Assembly: GCF_036634175.1 (NCBI RefSeq)
Contig: NZ_JAZIFX010000001.1
Location: 1,178,001-1,242,000, forward strand
From: Streptomyces sp. P9-A2
Lineage (GTDB): Bacteria; Actinomycetota; Actinomycetes; Streptomycetales; Streptomycetaceae
DNA: 64,000 nucleotides
Reading direction: 5' to 3'
The position numbers were made by a program, and so were the translations under genes. Under the pieces are notes generated by a model. That model had not been told where the DNA came from. It ran no database searches and worked only from the letters and a program-made list of their open reading frames with translations. Of this stretch, positions 18,434-28,402 are shown one piece after another. Positions within the stretch are counted from its first letter, which is position 1. The number at the start of each line of letters is the position of its first letter.

Positions 18434-18586
18434 GAAAAGGTGCTCCGGGTGTGGGGTGAAGTGCGCGGTCCAGCGTACGTCGTCGGGACGGACCGGGCTT
18501 CGCGTGGCGCCGGGCCGGGGTGCGGCAGCGCCGGGCACGGGACGCCGGGTCGGGACGAGGTGGCGCCGGGCGGGGGTTCCGCGGCG

Positions 18587-19519
18587 TCAGCCGCCGACGG
18601 TCTCCTCGGCGCCGATCCGTACACCGCGTGCCCAGTCGGCCGCACGCATCGGCTTCTTGCCCTGGGCCTGCACCCACAGCAGTTCCACGGCGTGCGAGCC
18701 GGTGCCGACGTACACGTTGTTCTTGCCCGCGGCCAGCCGGCCGGGCGTGAGATCCGCACGGTCGGGGGCGGGCGTGACCTGGACGAGCTTGAGCCGCTCG
18801 CCCCGGAAGGTGGTCCAGGCACCGGGCGCGGGAGTGCAGCCGCGCACGATGCGGTCGACGCGCAGGGCCGGGGCGCTCCAGTCGACGTGGGCGTCCTCCA
18901 CCGAGACCTTCGGGGCGAGGGTGATCCCGTCGGTGGGCTGCGGTACGGCCTTCAGGGCACCGTCCTCGATGCCGTCCATGGTCGCGGCGAGCAGTCCGGC
19001 GCCGGCGAAGGCGAGCCGGGTGAGCAGGTCACCACTGGTGTCGGTGGGGCGGATCCCCTCGGTGACGGTGCCGTAGACCGGCCCCGAGTCGAGTCCTTCC
19101 TCGATGAGGAAGGTGGAAGCGCCGGTGATCTCGTCACCCGCCATGATCGCGTGCTGCACGGGCGCCGCCCCGCGCCAGGCGGGCAGCAGCGAGAAGTGCA
19201 GGTTGACCCAGCCACGGTCCGGGATGTCGAGGGCGGCCCGGGGCAGCAGGGCGCCGTAGGCCACGACGGGGCAGCAGTCGGGGGCGATCTCGCGCAGCCG
19301 CTCGAGGAACTCGGGGTCCCGTGGCTTCACGGGCCTGAGCACTTCGATCCCGGCCTCCTGCGCCCGCTCGGCGACCGGAGAGGCGACCAGCCTGCGGCCC
19401 CGCCCGGCCGGCGCGTCGGGCCGGGTGACGACGGCGGCCACCTCGTGGCGCTCCGAGGCGAGAAGAGCCTCCAGGGCGGGAACGGCGACCTCGGGGGTGC
19501 CGGCGAAGACGAGCTTCAT
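18587..19519 (-). CDS. fmt: Methionyl-tRNA formyltransferase
   Basis: A 310-residue enzyme that formylates initiator Met-tRNA with 10-formyl-THF. The N-terminal domain has [20 protein letters not shown], a Rossmann-like core, and the catalytic signature [21 protein letters not shown] with the Asn/His pair, then [20 protein letters not shown] with the catalytic Asp region. The C-terminal OB-fold tRNA-binding domain begins near residue 205 ([13 protein letters not shown]). It starts at ATG 19519, where the family alignment begins; the frame stays open far upstream only because of the T-poor repeat array. Its promoter must lie in the 70 bp before that array or inside it. Confidence 0.96.
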   Translation of the reverse strand: MKLVFAGTPEVAVPALEALLASERHEVAAVVTRPDAPAGRGRRLVASPVAERAQEAGIEVLRPVKPRDPEFLERLREIAPDCCPVVAYGALLPRAALDIPDRGWVNLHFSLLPAWRGAAPVQHAIMAGDEITGASTFLIEEGLDSGPVYGTVTEGIRPTDTSGDLLTRLAFAGAGLLAATMDGIEDGALKAVPQPTDGITLAPKVSVEDAHVDWSAPALRVDRIVRGCTPAPGAWTTFRGERLKLVQVTPAPDRADLTPGRLAAGKNNVYVGTGSHAVELLWVQAQGKKPMRAADWARGVRIGAEETVGG

Positions 19520-19589
19520 GGGGTGGATCGGGCCTCTCGGGCGGGGACGTTGCGGGCAGCACACCAGTCTATGGGGGGGACGGCCGAGG

Positions 19590-20025
19590 GCGTACGGGCG
19601 GCGTACGGACGGCACGCGGGCGGAGGTTCGGACGCGGCGGGGGCGGCGGTTCGGACGCGGCACGGACGCGGCGGGGGCGGCGGTTCGGACGCGGCACGGA
19701 CGCGGCACGGACGGCGGCACGGACGCGGCACGGACGCGGCACGGACGGCGGCACGGACGCGGCACGGACGGCGGCACGGACGGCACGCGGACGGCACGCG
19801 GACGGCACGCGGGCGGCACGCGGGCGGAGGTTCGGACGCGGCGGGGGCGGCGGCACGGACGCGGCACGGACGCGGCACGGACGGCGGCACGGACGCGGCA
19901 CGGACGGCGGCACGGACGGCACGCGGGCGGCACGCGGGCGGCACGCGGGCGGAGGTTCGGACGCGGCGGGGGCGGCGGCACGGACGCGGCACGGACGGCG
20001 GCACGGGGAACGGGCCCGGGGACGG
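19590..20025. repeat. G-rich, T-poor minisatellite array upstream of fmt
   Basis: About 435 bp built from short interchangeable units such as CACGGACGCGG, CACGGACGGCGG and CACGCGGGCGG. A larger composite block, CACGCGGGCGGAGG then TTCGGACGCGGCGGGGGCGG, begins at 19613, 19817 and 19942. T is almost absent from the plus strand, so several frames on both strands lack stop codons and would encode Arg/Pro/Val- or Gly/Thr/Arg-rich repeats. I see no ribosome binding site or conserved domain and treat it as non-coding. It fills most of the 678-bp gap between fmt and the HTH gene. Confidence 0.85.
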
Positions 20026-20119
20026 GCTCCGGATCAGGGCCTGATCCCGCGGTCACCCACAGGGGCGTGTGCGGGAATCGCCACGCCCCCAGCCCGTGAC
20101 CCACGGAGCTGATCCGCGT

Positions 20120-20764
<645 letters not shown>

Positions 20765-20852
20765 CCGCCCGCCCTCAGCCCTTCCGGACACGACCGCACC
20801 CCGGGAGGGCAGCACCGCTTGCTCGCCCCGGCCGTTCCCCGACCCGTGCTCC

Positions 20853-23012
20853 TCAGCCGATGTCGGGCGGGTCGATCCGTACCCACACGGGTTCGTCGCC
20901 GGCGCGGGCCGTGCGGGCCGCCTGGGCGGACTTCAGGGCGGCGGTCAGCGCGGCGCCCCTGCCCGGGGGCACCCGGATCAGGGCCCGCTCCCAGTGGTCC
21001 CCGGGCGGCGGGCCACCGGGCCGCCGCGGGCGGCCCACGGGGGTGACGGGCAGCGGGACGGGCCCCAGTACCTCCGCCTCCCCGGGAAGTCCGGTCGCGC
21101 GGAGAAACCCGGCCACGGCCTCCCCCGGCCCGGAGACCGCCGCCATCCTCGACACCGGCGGGAAGCCCAGTTCGGCCCTCTCCCCCAGCTCCCGTACCGC
21201 GTGTCCGACGGGGTCCCACCGCACCAGCGCCTGCACGGGCCGCAGGGTCGGCTCGGCGACCACCACGACCGTGCCGCCCTCCGTCTGCGGACGCACCAGC
21301 GCCGCCGCGCCGATCCAGCGGCGCAGCGCGTCCTCCCCGGCCCGCAGATCGGGCCGGCTCAGCATCGCCCAGCCGTCCAGCAGCAGCGCCGCCGCGTATC
21401 CGCCCTCGGCGACCGGCTCGGCCCCCGGCGTGCTCACCACCAGCGCGGGCCCGGCCGGCACCGTGTCCAGCACATGCTCGCGCCCGGAAGTGCGCACCGG
21501 CACCGCGGGGAAGGCCCGGCCCAGCTCCTCGGCGGTCCGGCGCGCTCCCACCACCTGGGCCCGCAGCCGGAACCCGCCGCACTCCGGGCAGTGCCAGCCG
21601 CTCTCCTCGCGCCGCCCGCACCAGCCGCACCTCAGATCGCCGGCGCCGGGTGCCTCCATCGGCCCCGAGCAGTGCCGGCACCGCGCCGGGGTACGGCAGC
21701 CCGCACACGCCATCCGCGGGACATAGCCGCGCCGGGGCACCTGCACGAGCACCGGCCCCTGCCGCAGCCCCTCCCTGACGGCCTGCCAGGCGAGCGACGG
21801 CAGCCGGGCGGCGCGGGCTGCCTCGTCCCGAGCGAGATCCCCGTCCCCGACGGTCCGTACCAGCGGGGCGGTGGCCCGTACCCGGTCCCTTCCGGGGGCC
21901 AGGGGCCCGGCCCAGCCGGTCTCCACCAGCTGGGCGGCCTCCACCGTGCAGCTCCAGTTGCCCAGCAGGAAACCGCACTTGTCCTGTGCCGCCCGCAGCA
22001 GCAGCACCTCACGCGCGTGCGGCTGGGGGGCGTGCTGCTCACTGTGGCTGTCGTCGCCGTCGTCCCAGAGCGCGACCAGCCCGAGGTCCTGGACGGGCGC
22101 GAACATCGCCGCCCGGGTACCGATCACGGCGCGCACGGAGCCGCGGCGCACGGCGAGCCACTGCGCGTACCGCTTCTCGGGCCCGGCGTCGGCGGTCAGC
22201 ACCGCGTGCCGCCCCTTGCCCAGAAGTTCGGTGAGCGCGGCGTCGACGCGGGCGACGGTCCGTCCGTCCGGCAGGACGACGAGGGCGCCGCGGCCGGAGG
22301 CCAGCGTCGCCGCGACCGCGCGGGCCAGTTCCTCGCTCCAGAGCGGTCCGGGCAGCGCGTTCCACACGGCGCGCGGAGCGCCGCCGGTGGCCAGCGACCG
22401 GAGGAAGGCCGGTCCTTGCTCGTAGCGGCCCCAGGAGCCCGGCTCGGGTGCCGGGGGCGGGGGCGCCGGGTCGGGCGAGGGCCGCCGCTCGGCGCGTGCG
22501 CTGCGCGGCGGTACGGCGAGCTGGAGCACGTCGGCGAGGCTGCCCGCGTACCGGTCGGCGACCGCCCGGGCCAGCCCCAGCAGTTCCTCGCTCAGGACCG
22601 GCTCGGGCGAGACCACCTGGGCGAGGGCGGCCAGCGGCCCCGCGTAGTCGGACTCGGCGAGCCGCTCGATCAGGAACCCGTCGATGAGCCCGCCGCCCTC
22701 GCGGCGCCCCTCACGCACCCGGTGCCGGCCGGCCCCGAACCGCACCCGCACCCGCACGCCCGGCTGCGCGTCGGCGTCGAGTTCCTCGGGCACGGCGTAG
22801 TCGAAGTACCGGTCGAGATGCAGTGCGCCCTTGTCGACGAGGACGCGCGCGACCGGCAGGTGCCCGGCGAGCGCGGCGCCCCGCCAGGTCCGCGGCTTGG
22901 CCCGGGGTGTGCCGGCCTTGCGCACGGTCTCCCGGATGAGCGCGAGCTGTTCGGGCGGCGCGCCCCGCGCACCGCCGTCCGTCTGTCCGCTCCCGCCGTT
23001 CTCGCTGCTCAC
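20853..23012 (-). CDS. priA: Primosomal protein N' (PriA), actinobacterial form lacking helicase motifs
   Basis: A 719-residue protein. The N-terminal DNA-binding domain (VARVLVDKGALHLDRYFDYAVPEEL) and the zinc-binding Cys pairs (CAGC, CRHC, CGWC, CPEC between about residues 435 and 490) identify PriA. The Walker A GxTGSGKT and the DEEH box of working PriA helicases are missing: the equivalent positions read ALVVLPDGRTVARVD and LVALWDDGDDSHSE. UniProt/HAMAP notes the same loss for actinobacterial PriA, so it may recognise forks without unwinding them. It starts at GTG 23012 after GTAGGA. It lies downstream of metK, 149 bp away, with a hairpin between them. Confidence 0.9.
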   Translation of the reverse strand: MSSENGGSGQTDGGARGAPPEQLALIRETVRKAGTPRAKPRTWRGAALAGHLPVARVLVDKGALHLDRYFDYAVPEELDADAQPGVRVRVRFGAGRHRVREGRREGGGLIDGFLIERLAESDYAGPLAALAQVVSPEPVLSEELLGLARAVADRYAGSLADVLQLAVPPRSARAERRPSPDPAPPPPAPEPGSWGRYEQGPAFLRSLATGGAPRAVWNALPGPLWSEELARAVAATLASGRGALVVLPDGRTVARVDAALTELLGKGRHAVLTADAGPEKRYAQWLAVRRGSVRAVIGTRAAMFAPVQDLGLVALWDDGDDSHSEQHAPQPHAREVLLLRAAQDKCGFLLGNWSCTVEAAQLVETGWAGPLAPGRDRVRATAPLVRTVGDGDLARDEAARAARLPSLAWQAVREGLRQGPVLVQVPRRGYVPRMACAGCRTPARCRHCSGPMEAPGAGDLRCGWCGRREESGWHCPECGGFRLRAQVVGARRTAEELGRAFPAVPVRTSGREHVLDTVPAGPALVVSTPGAEPVAEGGYAAALLLDGWAMLSRPDLRAGEDALRRWIGAAALVRPQTEGGTVVVVAEPTLRPVQALVRWDPVGHAVRELGERAELGFPPVSRMAAVSGPGEAVAGFLRATGLPGEAEVLGPVPLPVTPVGRPRRPGGPPPGDHWERALIRVPPGRGAALTAALKSAQAARTARAGDEPVWVRIDPPDIG

Positions 23013-23102
23013 GCCTGCATTCCTACCAAACACGACTGACACCCGGCCGACGGCGGCCACGGCTCGCCCCGCGCCGTACGCCCCGGGGGCGCCGCGCGCA
23101 CG

Positions 23103-23140
23103 CCGAGGCCCGGCGCCCCTGGAGGAGCACCGGGCCTCGG
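23103..23140 (-). terminator. Hairpin after metK
   Basis: An 11-bp perfect stem (CCGAGGCCCGG at 23103-23113 with its complement at 23130-23140) and a 16-nt loop lie 20 bp beyond the metK stop. There is no U tract, as is common in Streptomyces. Confidence 0.6.
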
Positions 23141-23160
23141 TGAAGGCGCCGGAGTGTGGA

Positions 23161-24384
23161 CTACAGTCCCGCCGCCTTGCGCAGCGCGTCCACGCGGTCG
23201 GTGCGCTCCCAGGTGAAGTCGGGCAGCTCACGGCCGAAGTGGCCGTAGGCGGCGGTCTGGGAGTAGATCGGGCGGAGCAGATTCAGGTCACGGATGATGG
23301 CGGCCGGACGGAGGTCGAACACGTCATCGATCGCCCGCTCGATCAGCTCGGTGTCGACCTTGGCGGTGCCGAAGGTCTCCACGAACAGACCCACCGGCTC
23401 GGCCTTGCCGATGGCGTACGCCACCTGGACCTCGCAGCGGGAGGCCAGGCCGGCCGCGACCACGTTCTTGGCGACCCAGCGCATCGCGTACGCCGCCGAG
23501 CGGTCCACCTTGGACGGGTCCTTGCCGGAGAAGGCGCCGCCGCCGTGCCGGGCCATGCCGCCGTACGTGTCGATGATGATCTTGCGGCCGGTGAGACCCG
23601 CGTCGCCCATCGGGCCACCGATCTCGAAGCGGCCGGTGGGGTTGACCAGCAGACGGTACTTCTCGGTGTCCAGCTTGATGCCCTCGTCCAGCAGCGCCCT
23701 CAGCTCCGGCTCCACGACGAACTCGCGGATGTCGGGGGCGAGCAGCGACTCGAGGTCGATGTCGGAGGCGTGCTGCGAGGAGACCACGACCGTGTCGAGA
23801 CGGACGGCCTTGTCGCCGTCGTACTCGATGGTGACCTGGGTCTTTCCGTCCGGGCGCAGGTAGGGGATGGTGCCGTTCTTGCGCACCTCGGACAGGCGCT
23901 TGGACAGACGGTGCGCGAGGAAGACCGGCAGCGGCATCAGTGTCGGCGTCTCGTCCGTCGCGTAACCGAACATCAGGCCCTGGTCACCGGCGCCCTGTCG
24001 GTCCAGCTCGTCCTCTTCCTCACCTGCGGCGGCACCCCCGACCCGGCTCTCGTACGCCGTGTCGACGCCCTGGGCGATGTCCGGGGACTGGGAGCCGATG
24101 GACACCGACACGCCGCAGGAGGCACCGTCGAAGCCCTTCTTCGAGGAGTCGTAACCGATCTCCAGGATCTTGTCGCGCACCAGCTGCGGGATCGGCGCGT
24201 AGGCCTTGGTCGTGACCTCGCCGGCCACATGCACCAGGCCGGTGGTGATGAGGGTCTCGACGGCGACGCGGGAATGGGGGTCCTCGCGGAGCAGCGCGTC
24301 GAGGATGGTGTCGCTGATCTGGTCAGCGATCTTGTCGGGGTGACCCTCGGTCACGGACTCCGAGGTGAACAGACGACGGGACAC
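23161..24384 (-). CDS. metK: S-adenosylmethionine synthetase
   Basis: A 407-residue enzyme making SAM from methionine and ATP. The N-terminal [20 protein letters not shown] carries the ATP-binding His, then [15 protein letters not shown] (hexapeptide signature), and [19 protein letters not shown] (phosphate-binding loop). It starts at GTG 24384 with GGGAG upstream; the in-frame ATG at 24444 has no comparable site. Residues about 130-145 contain a short acidic insertion ([10 protein letters not shown]) in a variable loop. SAM feeds the rRNA methyltransferase encoded nearby and secondary metabolism generally. A 247-bp gap and hairpin separate it from coaBC, so it may have its own promoter; I recognised no SAM riboswitch there. 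Confidence 0.97.
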   Translation of the reverse strand: MSRRLFTSESVTEGHPDKIADQISDTILDALLREDPHSRVAVETLITTGLVHVAGEVTTKAYAPIPQLVRDKILEIGYDSSKKGFDGASCGVSVSIGSQSPDIAQGVDTAYESRVGGAAAGEEEDELDRQGAGDQGLMFGYATDETPTLMPLPVFLAHRLSKRLSEVRKNGTIPYLRPDGKTQVTIEYDGDKAVRLDTVVVSSQHASDIDLESLLAPDIREFVVEPELRALLDEGIKLDTEKYRLLVNPTGRFEIGGPMGDAGLTGRKIIIDTYGGMARHGGGAFSGKDPSKVDRSAAYAMRWVAKNVVAAGLASRCEVQVAYAIGKAEPVGLFVETFGTAKVDTELIERAIDDVFDLRPAAIIRDLNLLRPIYSQTAAYGHFGRELPDFTWERTDRVDALRKAAGL

Positions 24385-24528
24385 AACGCTCCCTGTGGTT
24401 GCAGCGGCTGCTGGCTGATCATTGGCGGACGGCAGGGGCTGCACCGCACACCGTCCGTGAAACAGTTTATCGGTCGCGCTTCGTCACGGGTTCCCCTGTC
24501 TCGCCTCTCGGGAACCCCCATGACCTGC

Positions 24529-24551
24529 GGCATGGGCATTCTGCCCATGCC
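24529..24551. terminator. Perfect 10-bp hairpin between coaBC and metK
   Basis: GGCATGGGCA (24529-24538), loop TTC, TGCCCATGCC (24542-24551). It lies 80 bp beyond the coaBC stop and 145 bp before metK. It could end the coaBC transcript or, being a symmetrical site with short spacing, act as an operator for metK. No U tract follows on either strand. Confidence 0.55.
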
Positions 24552-24631
24552 AGGGCGTGTTGGCCAGAGGCGCCACGCCCCGACGGCGAGGTTCAGTGGT
24601 CCTTGCGGACCCGGACCCCGCCGCGAATCTT

Positions 24632-25834
24632 TCAGCCCAGGCGTGCGGCCACCAGGTCCCAGACGGCATCCGCCAGGGCTTCCTTGGGACCGTGCGCCAC
24701 GGGCGTCTCGCTGCCGTCGGCGCCCAGCACCACGGCCTCGTTCTCCTCGGAGCCGAACGTCCTGCGCTCGCCGACCTCGTTGACCACGAGCAGATCGCAG
24801 CCCTTGCGCTTCAGCTTGGCGCGTCCGTTGGCGAGCACGTCGTCCGTCTCCGCGGCGAAACCGACGACCACCTGTCCGGGGCGGGCCCGGTCGGCGGAGA
24901 TCTCGGCGAGGACGTCCGGGTTGCGCACCAGGGCGACGGGCTCGGGTTCCCGGCCGTCCTGCTTCTTGATCTTCCCGGCCGCGTACGCCGCGGGGCGGAA
25001 GTCGGCGACCGCGGCGGCCATGACCACCGCGTCGGCGTCGGCGGCGGCCCGGAGCACTTCCTCGCGCAGTTGCACGGCGGTCCCGACGGGGACGACGTCC
25101 ACCCCCGCCGGGTCGGGCAGCGCGGCGTTGGCGGCGATCAGGGTGACCCGTGCGCCCCGCGCGGCGGCGGTCCGGGCGAGGGCGTAGCCCTGTTTGCCGG
25201 AGGAGCGGTTGCCGAGGAAGCGGACGGGGTCGAGGGGCTCCCGGGTGCCGCCGGCGCTGACCACGACGTGCCGGCCCCGCAGGTCGGGCTCGGTGACGCC
25301 CCGGGCCAGTACCCGGCGGCAGACCTCGAAGATCTCGCCCGGGTCGGGCAGCCGGCCCTTGCCGGTGTCGACGCCGGTGAGCCGGCCCACCGCCGGTTCG
25401 ACGACGACGGCACCGCGCCGGCGCAGGGTCGCCACGTTTTCCTGCGTGGCCGGGTGCTCCCACATCTCGGTGTGCATGGCGGGGGCGAAGACCACGGGGC
25501 AGCGGGCGGTGAGCAGGGTGTTGGTGAGGAGGTCGTCGGCCAGCCCGTGCGCCGCCTTCGCCAGCATGTCCGCGGTGGCCGGGGCGACCACGACCAGGTC
25601 GGCGTGCTGCCCGATGCGGACGTGCGGTACCTCGTGGACGTCGTCCCACACCTCGGTCGAGACCGGGTGGCCGGAGAGCGCCGACCAGGTGGCGGCGCCG
25701 ACGAAGTGCAGCGCGGAGGCGGTGGGGACGACGTGGACGTCGTGCCCCGACTCCGTCAGCCGCCTGAGCAGCTCACAGGCCTTGTACGCGGCGATGCCGC
25801 CGCTGACGCCCAGAACGACCTTCGGCTTGTCCAC
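24632..25834 (-). CDS. coaBC: Bifunctional phosphopantothenoylcysteine decarboxylase/synthetase
   Basis: A 400-residue fusion for coenzyme A synthesis. The N-terminal CoaC flavoprotein half (about 1-180; VVLGVSGGIAAYKACELLRR, the ADLVVVAPATADMLAK FMN region, FAPAMHTEMWEHPA with catalytic His/Asn-loop features) decarboxylates 4'-phosphopantothenoylcysteine. The C-terminal CoaB half (about 190-400; VVVSAGGTREPLDPVRFLGN, RSSGKQGYALA, KIKKQ) condenses phosphopantothenate with cysteine using CTP. It starts at GTG 25834 with GGGAGA in front. It follows rpoZ on the same strand with a hairpin between them, an order shared with mycobacteria. Confidence 0.96.
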   Translation of the reverse strand: MDKPKVVLGVSGGIAAYKACELLRRLTESGHDVHVVPTASALHFVGAATWSALSGHPVSTEVWDDVHEVPHVRIGQHADLVVVAPATADMLAKAAHGLADDLLTNTLLTARCPVVFAPAMHTEMWEHPATQENVATLRRRGAVVVEPAVGRLTGVDTGKGRLPDPGEIFEVCRRVLARGVTEPDLRGRHVVVSAGGTREPLDPVRFLGNRSSGKQGYALARTAAARGARVTLIAANAALPDPAGVDVVPVGTAVQLREEVLRAAADADAVVMAAAVADFRPAAYAAGKIKKQDGREPEPVALVRNPDVLAEISADRARPGQVVVGFAAETDDVLANGRAKLKRKGCDLLVVNEVGERRTFGSEENEAVVLGADGSETPVAHGPKEALADAVWDLVAARLG

Positions 25835-25903
25835 GTCTCTCCCGTTCTCTTCCCGGAATATCGGCCCGGTGCGCGCCGGGGACGGCCCCGCACCCCCACC
25901 ACA

Positions 25904-25938
25904 CCACAGGCCCGGCAGACGTGCTGCCGGGCCTGTGG
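25904..25938 (-). terminator. Hairpin after rpoZ
   Basis: A 15-bp perfect stem (25904-25918 with 25924-25938) and a 5-nt loop, 62 bp beyond the rpoZ stop and before coaBC. It is likely a terminator or attenuator between the two genes. Confidence 0.7.
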
Positions 25939-25999
25939 AAAACTCGACCGAGAGTCACTGATATGACTTTCGGCACCGTGCTGCTTACCGAACTGCGAC

Positions 26000-26272
26000 T
26001 TACTGAACGGGGCCTTCGATGGCCTCGGAGGTCAGCAGTCCCGCGTTGATCTCGCGCAGGGCGATCGAGAGCGGCTTCTCGTGGACGTGGGTGTCGACGA
26101 GGGGACCGACGTATTCGAGGAGACCCTCGCCGAGCTGCGAGTAGTACGCGTTGATCTGGCGAGCCCGCTTGGCCGCGTAGATCACGAGGCTGTACTTCGA
26201 GTCCGTGGCCTCGAGAAGCTCGTCGATCGGCGGGTTGATGATGCCCTCGGGCGTGGAGATGGAAGAGGACAC
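26000..26272 (-). CDS. rpoZ: RNA polymerase omega subunit
   Basis: A 90-residue subunit that helps assemble the RNA polymerase beta' subunit. The N-terminus [20 protein letters not shown] and the central [20 protein letters not shown] are the characteristic omega helices, followed by [14 protein letters not shown]. It starts at GTG 26272 with GGAAGG in front. It sits between gmk (73 bp upstream) and coaBC. In S. coelicolor rpoZ loss is known to affect morphology and antibiotic production. Confidence 0.97.
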   Translation of the reverse strand: MSSSISTPEGIINPPIDELLEATDSKYSLVIYAAKRARQINAYYSQLGEGLLEYVGPLVDTHVHEKPLSIALREINAGLLTSEAIEGPVQ

Positions 26273-26345
26273 GCTCTACCTTCCGATGGATGGGAAAGAA
26301 TCGGTCTGCATGACCGCTGAATGACCGTTGAGGAAACGCTGACGG

Positions 26346-26939
26346 TCACACGACATTCATCAAGGCTAGCAGCTCGCGGGCCACGGACTCGACGGAGGTG
26401 TTGACCAGGGTCGTATCGAACTCCGGCTCGGCCGCCAACTCGATCTTCGCGGCCTCCAGCCGGCGTTCGACCACCTCGGGCGACTCGGTGCCCCGCCCGG
26501 TGAGCCGGCGCACCAGTTCCTCCCAGGAGGGAGGGGCCAGGAAGACCAGCTGGGCCTCGGCCATGGACTCGCGGACCTGACGGGCACCCTGGAGGTCGAT
26601 CTCCAGGAGGACGGGCAGGCCCGACTCCAGGTGCTCGAGCACCGCCGCACGCGGTGTGCCGTAGCGGTTGCCGGCGAACTCGGCCCACTCGAGCAGTTCA
26701 CCGTTGGCGATCAGCTTGTCCATCTCGTCGTCGGTGACGAAGAAATAGTGGACTCCGTCCCGCTCACCGGGGCGCGGCTTGCGGGTCGTCGCCGAGACCG
26801 AGAGCCAGACCTCGGGGTGCGCCTTGCGCATATGCGCGACGACCGTGCTCTTGCCGACCCCCGAGGGGCCGGAGAGCACGGTCAGCCGCGGACGTACGTC
26901 CGGGGGTACGGGGGTTGTCCCCCGGGGTGTTGCAGCCAT
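26346..26939 (-). CDS. gmk: Guanylate kinase
   Basis: A 197-residue enzyme phosphorylating GMP to GDP with ATP. The P-loop [16 protein letters not shown] is near residue 25, GMP-binding [21 protein letters not shown] follows in two parts, then [12 protein letters not shown] and [15 protein letters not shown]. It starts at ATG 26939; the extra upstream frame is not conserved. The ribosome binding site is weak. It lies 37 bp downstream of sihF and is probably co-transcribed. GDP/GTP supply connects it functionally to rel and guaB1 in this window. Confidence 0.96.
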   Translation of the reverse strand: MAATPRGTTPVPPDVRPRLTVLSGPSGVGKSTVVAHMRKAHPEVWLSVSATTRKPRPGERDGVHYFFVTDDEMDKLIANGELLEWAEFAGNRYGTPRAAVLEHLESGLPVLLEIDLQGARQVRESMAEAQLVFLAPPSWEELVRRLTGRGTESPEVVERRLEAAKIELAAEPEFDTTLVNTSVESVARELLALMNVV

Positions 26940-26976
26940 ACGGCGATTATTCCAGCAATCCCGGTGTGCCCGGGAC

Positions 26977-27300
26977 TCAGGAGCCGGTACTGCCGAACTC
27001 ACGCTCCAGGGAGGCGATCTGGTTCGAGCCGAGACCACGCACACGGCGGCTCTCGGAGATACCCAGTCGCTCCATGATCTGCTTGGCGCGGACCTTGCCC
27101 ACGCCCGGCAGGGACTCGAGCAGGGCGGAGACCTTCATCTTGCCGATGACGTCGTTCTCCTGACCCTGCTTGATGACCTCCTGCAGGGATGCGCCGGAGT
27201 GCTTGAGTCGATTCTTGACCTCGGCCCGCTCCCGGCGAGCCGCGGCGGCCTTTTCGAGCGCGGCTGCGCGCTGTTCAGGGGTAAGGGGCGGAAGAGCCAC
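26977..27300 (-). CDS. sihF: Streptomyces integration host factor (sIHF/mIHF family)
   Basis: A 107-residue nucleoid-associated protein, nearly identical to what I recall of S. coelicolor sIHF. It has a long N-terminal helix ([20 protein letters not shown]) and a helix-two-turns-helix DNA-binding domain with a helix-hairpin-helix-like [18 protein letters not shown], then [20 protein letters not shown]. It binds DNA without strong sequence preference and influences DNA topology, sporulation septation and antibiotic production in S. coelicolor. It starts at GTG 27300 (VALPPL), the family start. The upstream region is unusually A/T-rich and probably carries its promoter. Confidence 0.96.
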   Translation of the reverse strand: MALPPLTPEQRAAALEKAAAARRERAEVKNRLKHSGASLQEVIKQGQENDVIGKMKVSALLESLPGVGKVRAKQIMERLGISESRRVRGLGSNQIASLEREFGSTGS

Positions 27301-27556
27301 GCCTGCGTCACCTCGGATGTCGAACTGTCGGATACGGACCGGTGAGGAACCTAGTCGCCCCACACCAGGGGAGCCACGAGCAACACGCTTGCCCGTTCAC
27401 TCTCCGTCGGAGACTAGCGGCCATCTCCGCCTGAGTCAGCGAGAACAGCGGAAAACTCCAGGTCAGGATTGATGATGGCGGACATTTAAGGGCATAGCGA
27501 CCGAGTTTTTTTGTCGTACACGCTCCCGGCGCGCTCCTTCTTCCCTCGTCAAAGGC
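27301..27556 (-). promoter_or_regulatory. A/T-rich leader region of sihF
   Basis: 256 bp between pyrF and sihF. A locally A/T-rich core (about 27475-27515) includes a run of seven T on the plus strand and TTAAATGTC-like sequence, rare in this genome. No convincing terminator hairpin for the pyr operon was seen. The region probably carries the sihF promoter; exact elements could not be fixed. Confidence 0.4.
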
Positions 27557-28402
27557 TCACACCGCCGCCACGGCCGCCCTGATCTCCTCCGCGAATCGCT
27601 CCGCGGCGTCACGCAGCGCGACCGTGTCGGCACCGTGAAGCAACACTCCCCGGCTGACGTTCGGCACGACGTTGCGCATCGCCGGGCCGAAGACCGCCGG
27701 GAGGTCCGCCGCCGTGGCTCCCTGGGCTCCGATGCCGGGCGCGAGCAGCGGACCGTTGATGTCCAGATCGTACGACGACAGGTCGCCGAGCGTCGCGCCG
27801 ACGACCGCTCCGAAGGACCCCAGGGGCGTCTCCCCCGCGTTCTCGGCGGCCAGGTGCCCGAGCATGGTCGCGCCCACGCTGCGCCCGTCGGCCCGTACCG
27901 CGTGCTGCACCTCGCCGCCCTCCGGGTTGGAGGTCAGTGCCAGGACGAACAGTCCCGTGCCGCTCTCGCGGGCCAGCTTCACCGCCGGGCCCAGCGAGCC
28001 GTAGCCGAGGTACGGGGAGACGGTCAGCGCGTCCGAGAACAGCGGGGAGTCCGGGTGCAGGAAGGACTCGGCGTAGGCGGCCATGGTGGAGCCGATGTCG
28101 CCGCGTTTGGCGTCCATGACGACCAGCGCCCCGGCCGCCCGTGCCTGGGCGACCGACGTCTCCAGCACCGCGATGCCGCGCGAGCCGAAGCGCTCGAAGA
28201 ACGCGCTCTGCGGCTTGAGCACGGCGACCCGGTCCGCGACCGCCTCGACGACCGTGCGGCTGAACCGCTCCAGGCCGGCCACGTCGTCGTTCAGGCCCCA
28301 CTCGGCGAGCAGGGCGGGGTGCGGGTCGATGCCGACGCACAGCGGGCCGCGCGCGTCCATGGCCCGGCGCAGACGCGCGCCGAAGGGTTCCGGTCCACTC
28401 AT
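27557..28402 (-). CDS. pyrF: Orotidine 5'-phosphate decarboxylase
   Basis: A 281-residue enzyme converting OMP to UMP, the last step of de novo UMP synthesis. It belongs to the longer actinobacterial type 2 branch: [18 protein letters not shown] near the start, [15 protein letters not shown], and the catalytic [16 protein letters not shown] with the Lys/Asp pair near residue 95. The ATG at 28402 overlaps the pyrD stop as ATGA, so translation is coupled. It is the last gene of the pyr operon. Confidence 0.96.
   Translation of the reverse strand: MSGPEPFGARLRRAMDARGPLCVGIDPHPALLAEWGLNDDVAGLERFSRTVVEAVADRVAVLKPQSAFFERFGSRGIAVLETSVAQARAAGALVVMDAKRGDIGSTMAAYAESFLHPDSPLFSDALTVSPYLGYGSLGPAVKLARESGTGLFVLALTSNPEGGEVQHAVRADGRSVGATMLGHLAAENAGETPLGSFGAVVGATLGDLSSYDLDINGPLLAPGIGAQGATAADLPAVFGPAMRNVVPNVSRGVLLHGADTVALRDAAERFAEEIRAAVAAV

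Noticed and set aside
19590..20025. Possible CRISPR array
   Set aside because: Units are 11-12 bp, irregular and without unique spacers; no cas genes are present.
17198..20044. A 948-codon open frame on the plus strand opposite rsmB and fmt and into the repeat array
   Set aside because: Antisense shadow extended by T-poor repeats; Gly/Arg/Thr-rich product without homology signs.
24385..24631. SAM riboswitch before metK
   Set aside because: I could not fit the sequence to any SAM riboswitch class I know; only one compact palindrome stands out.
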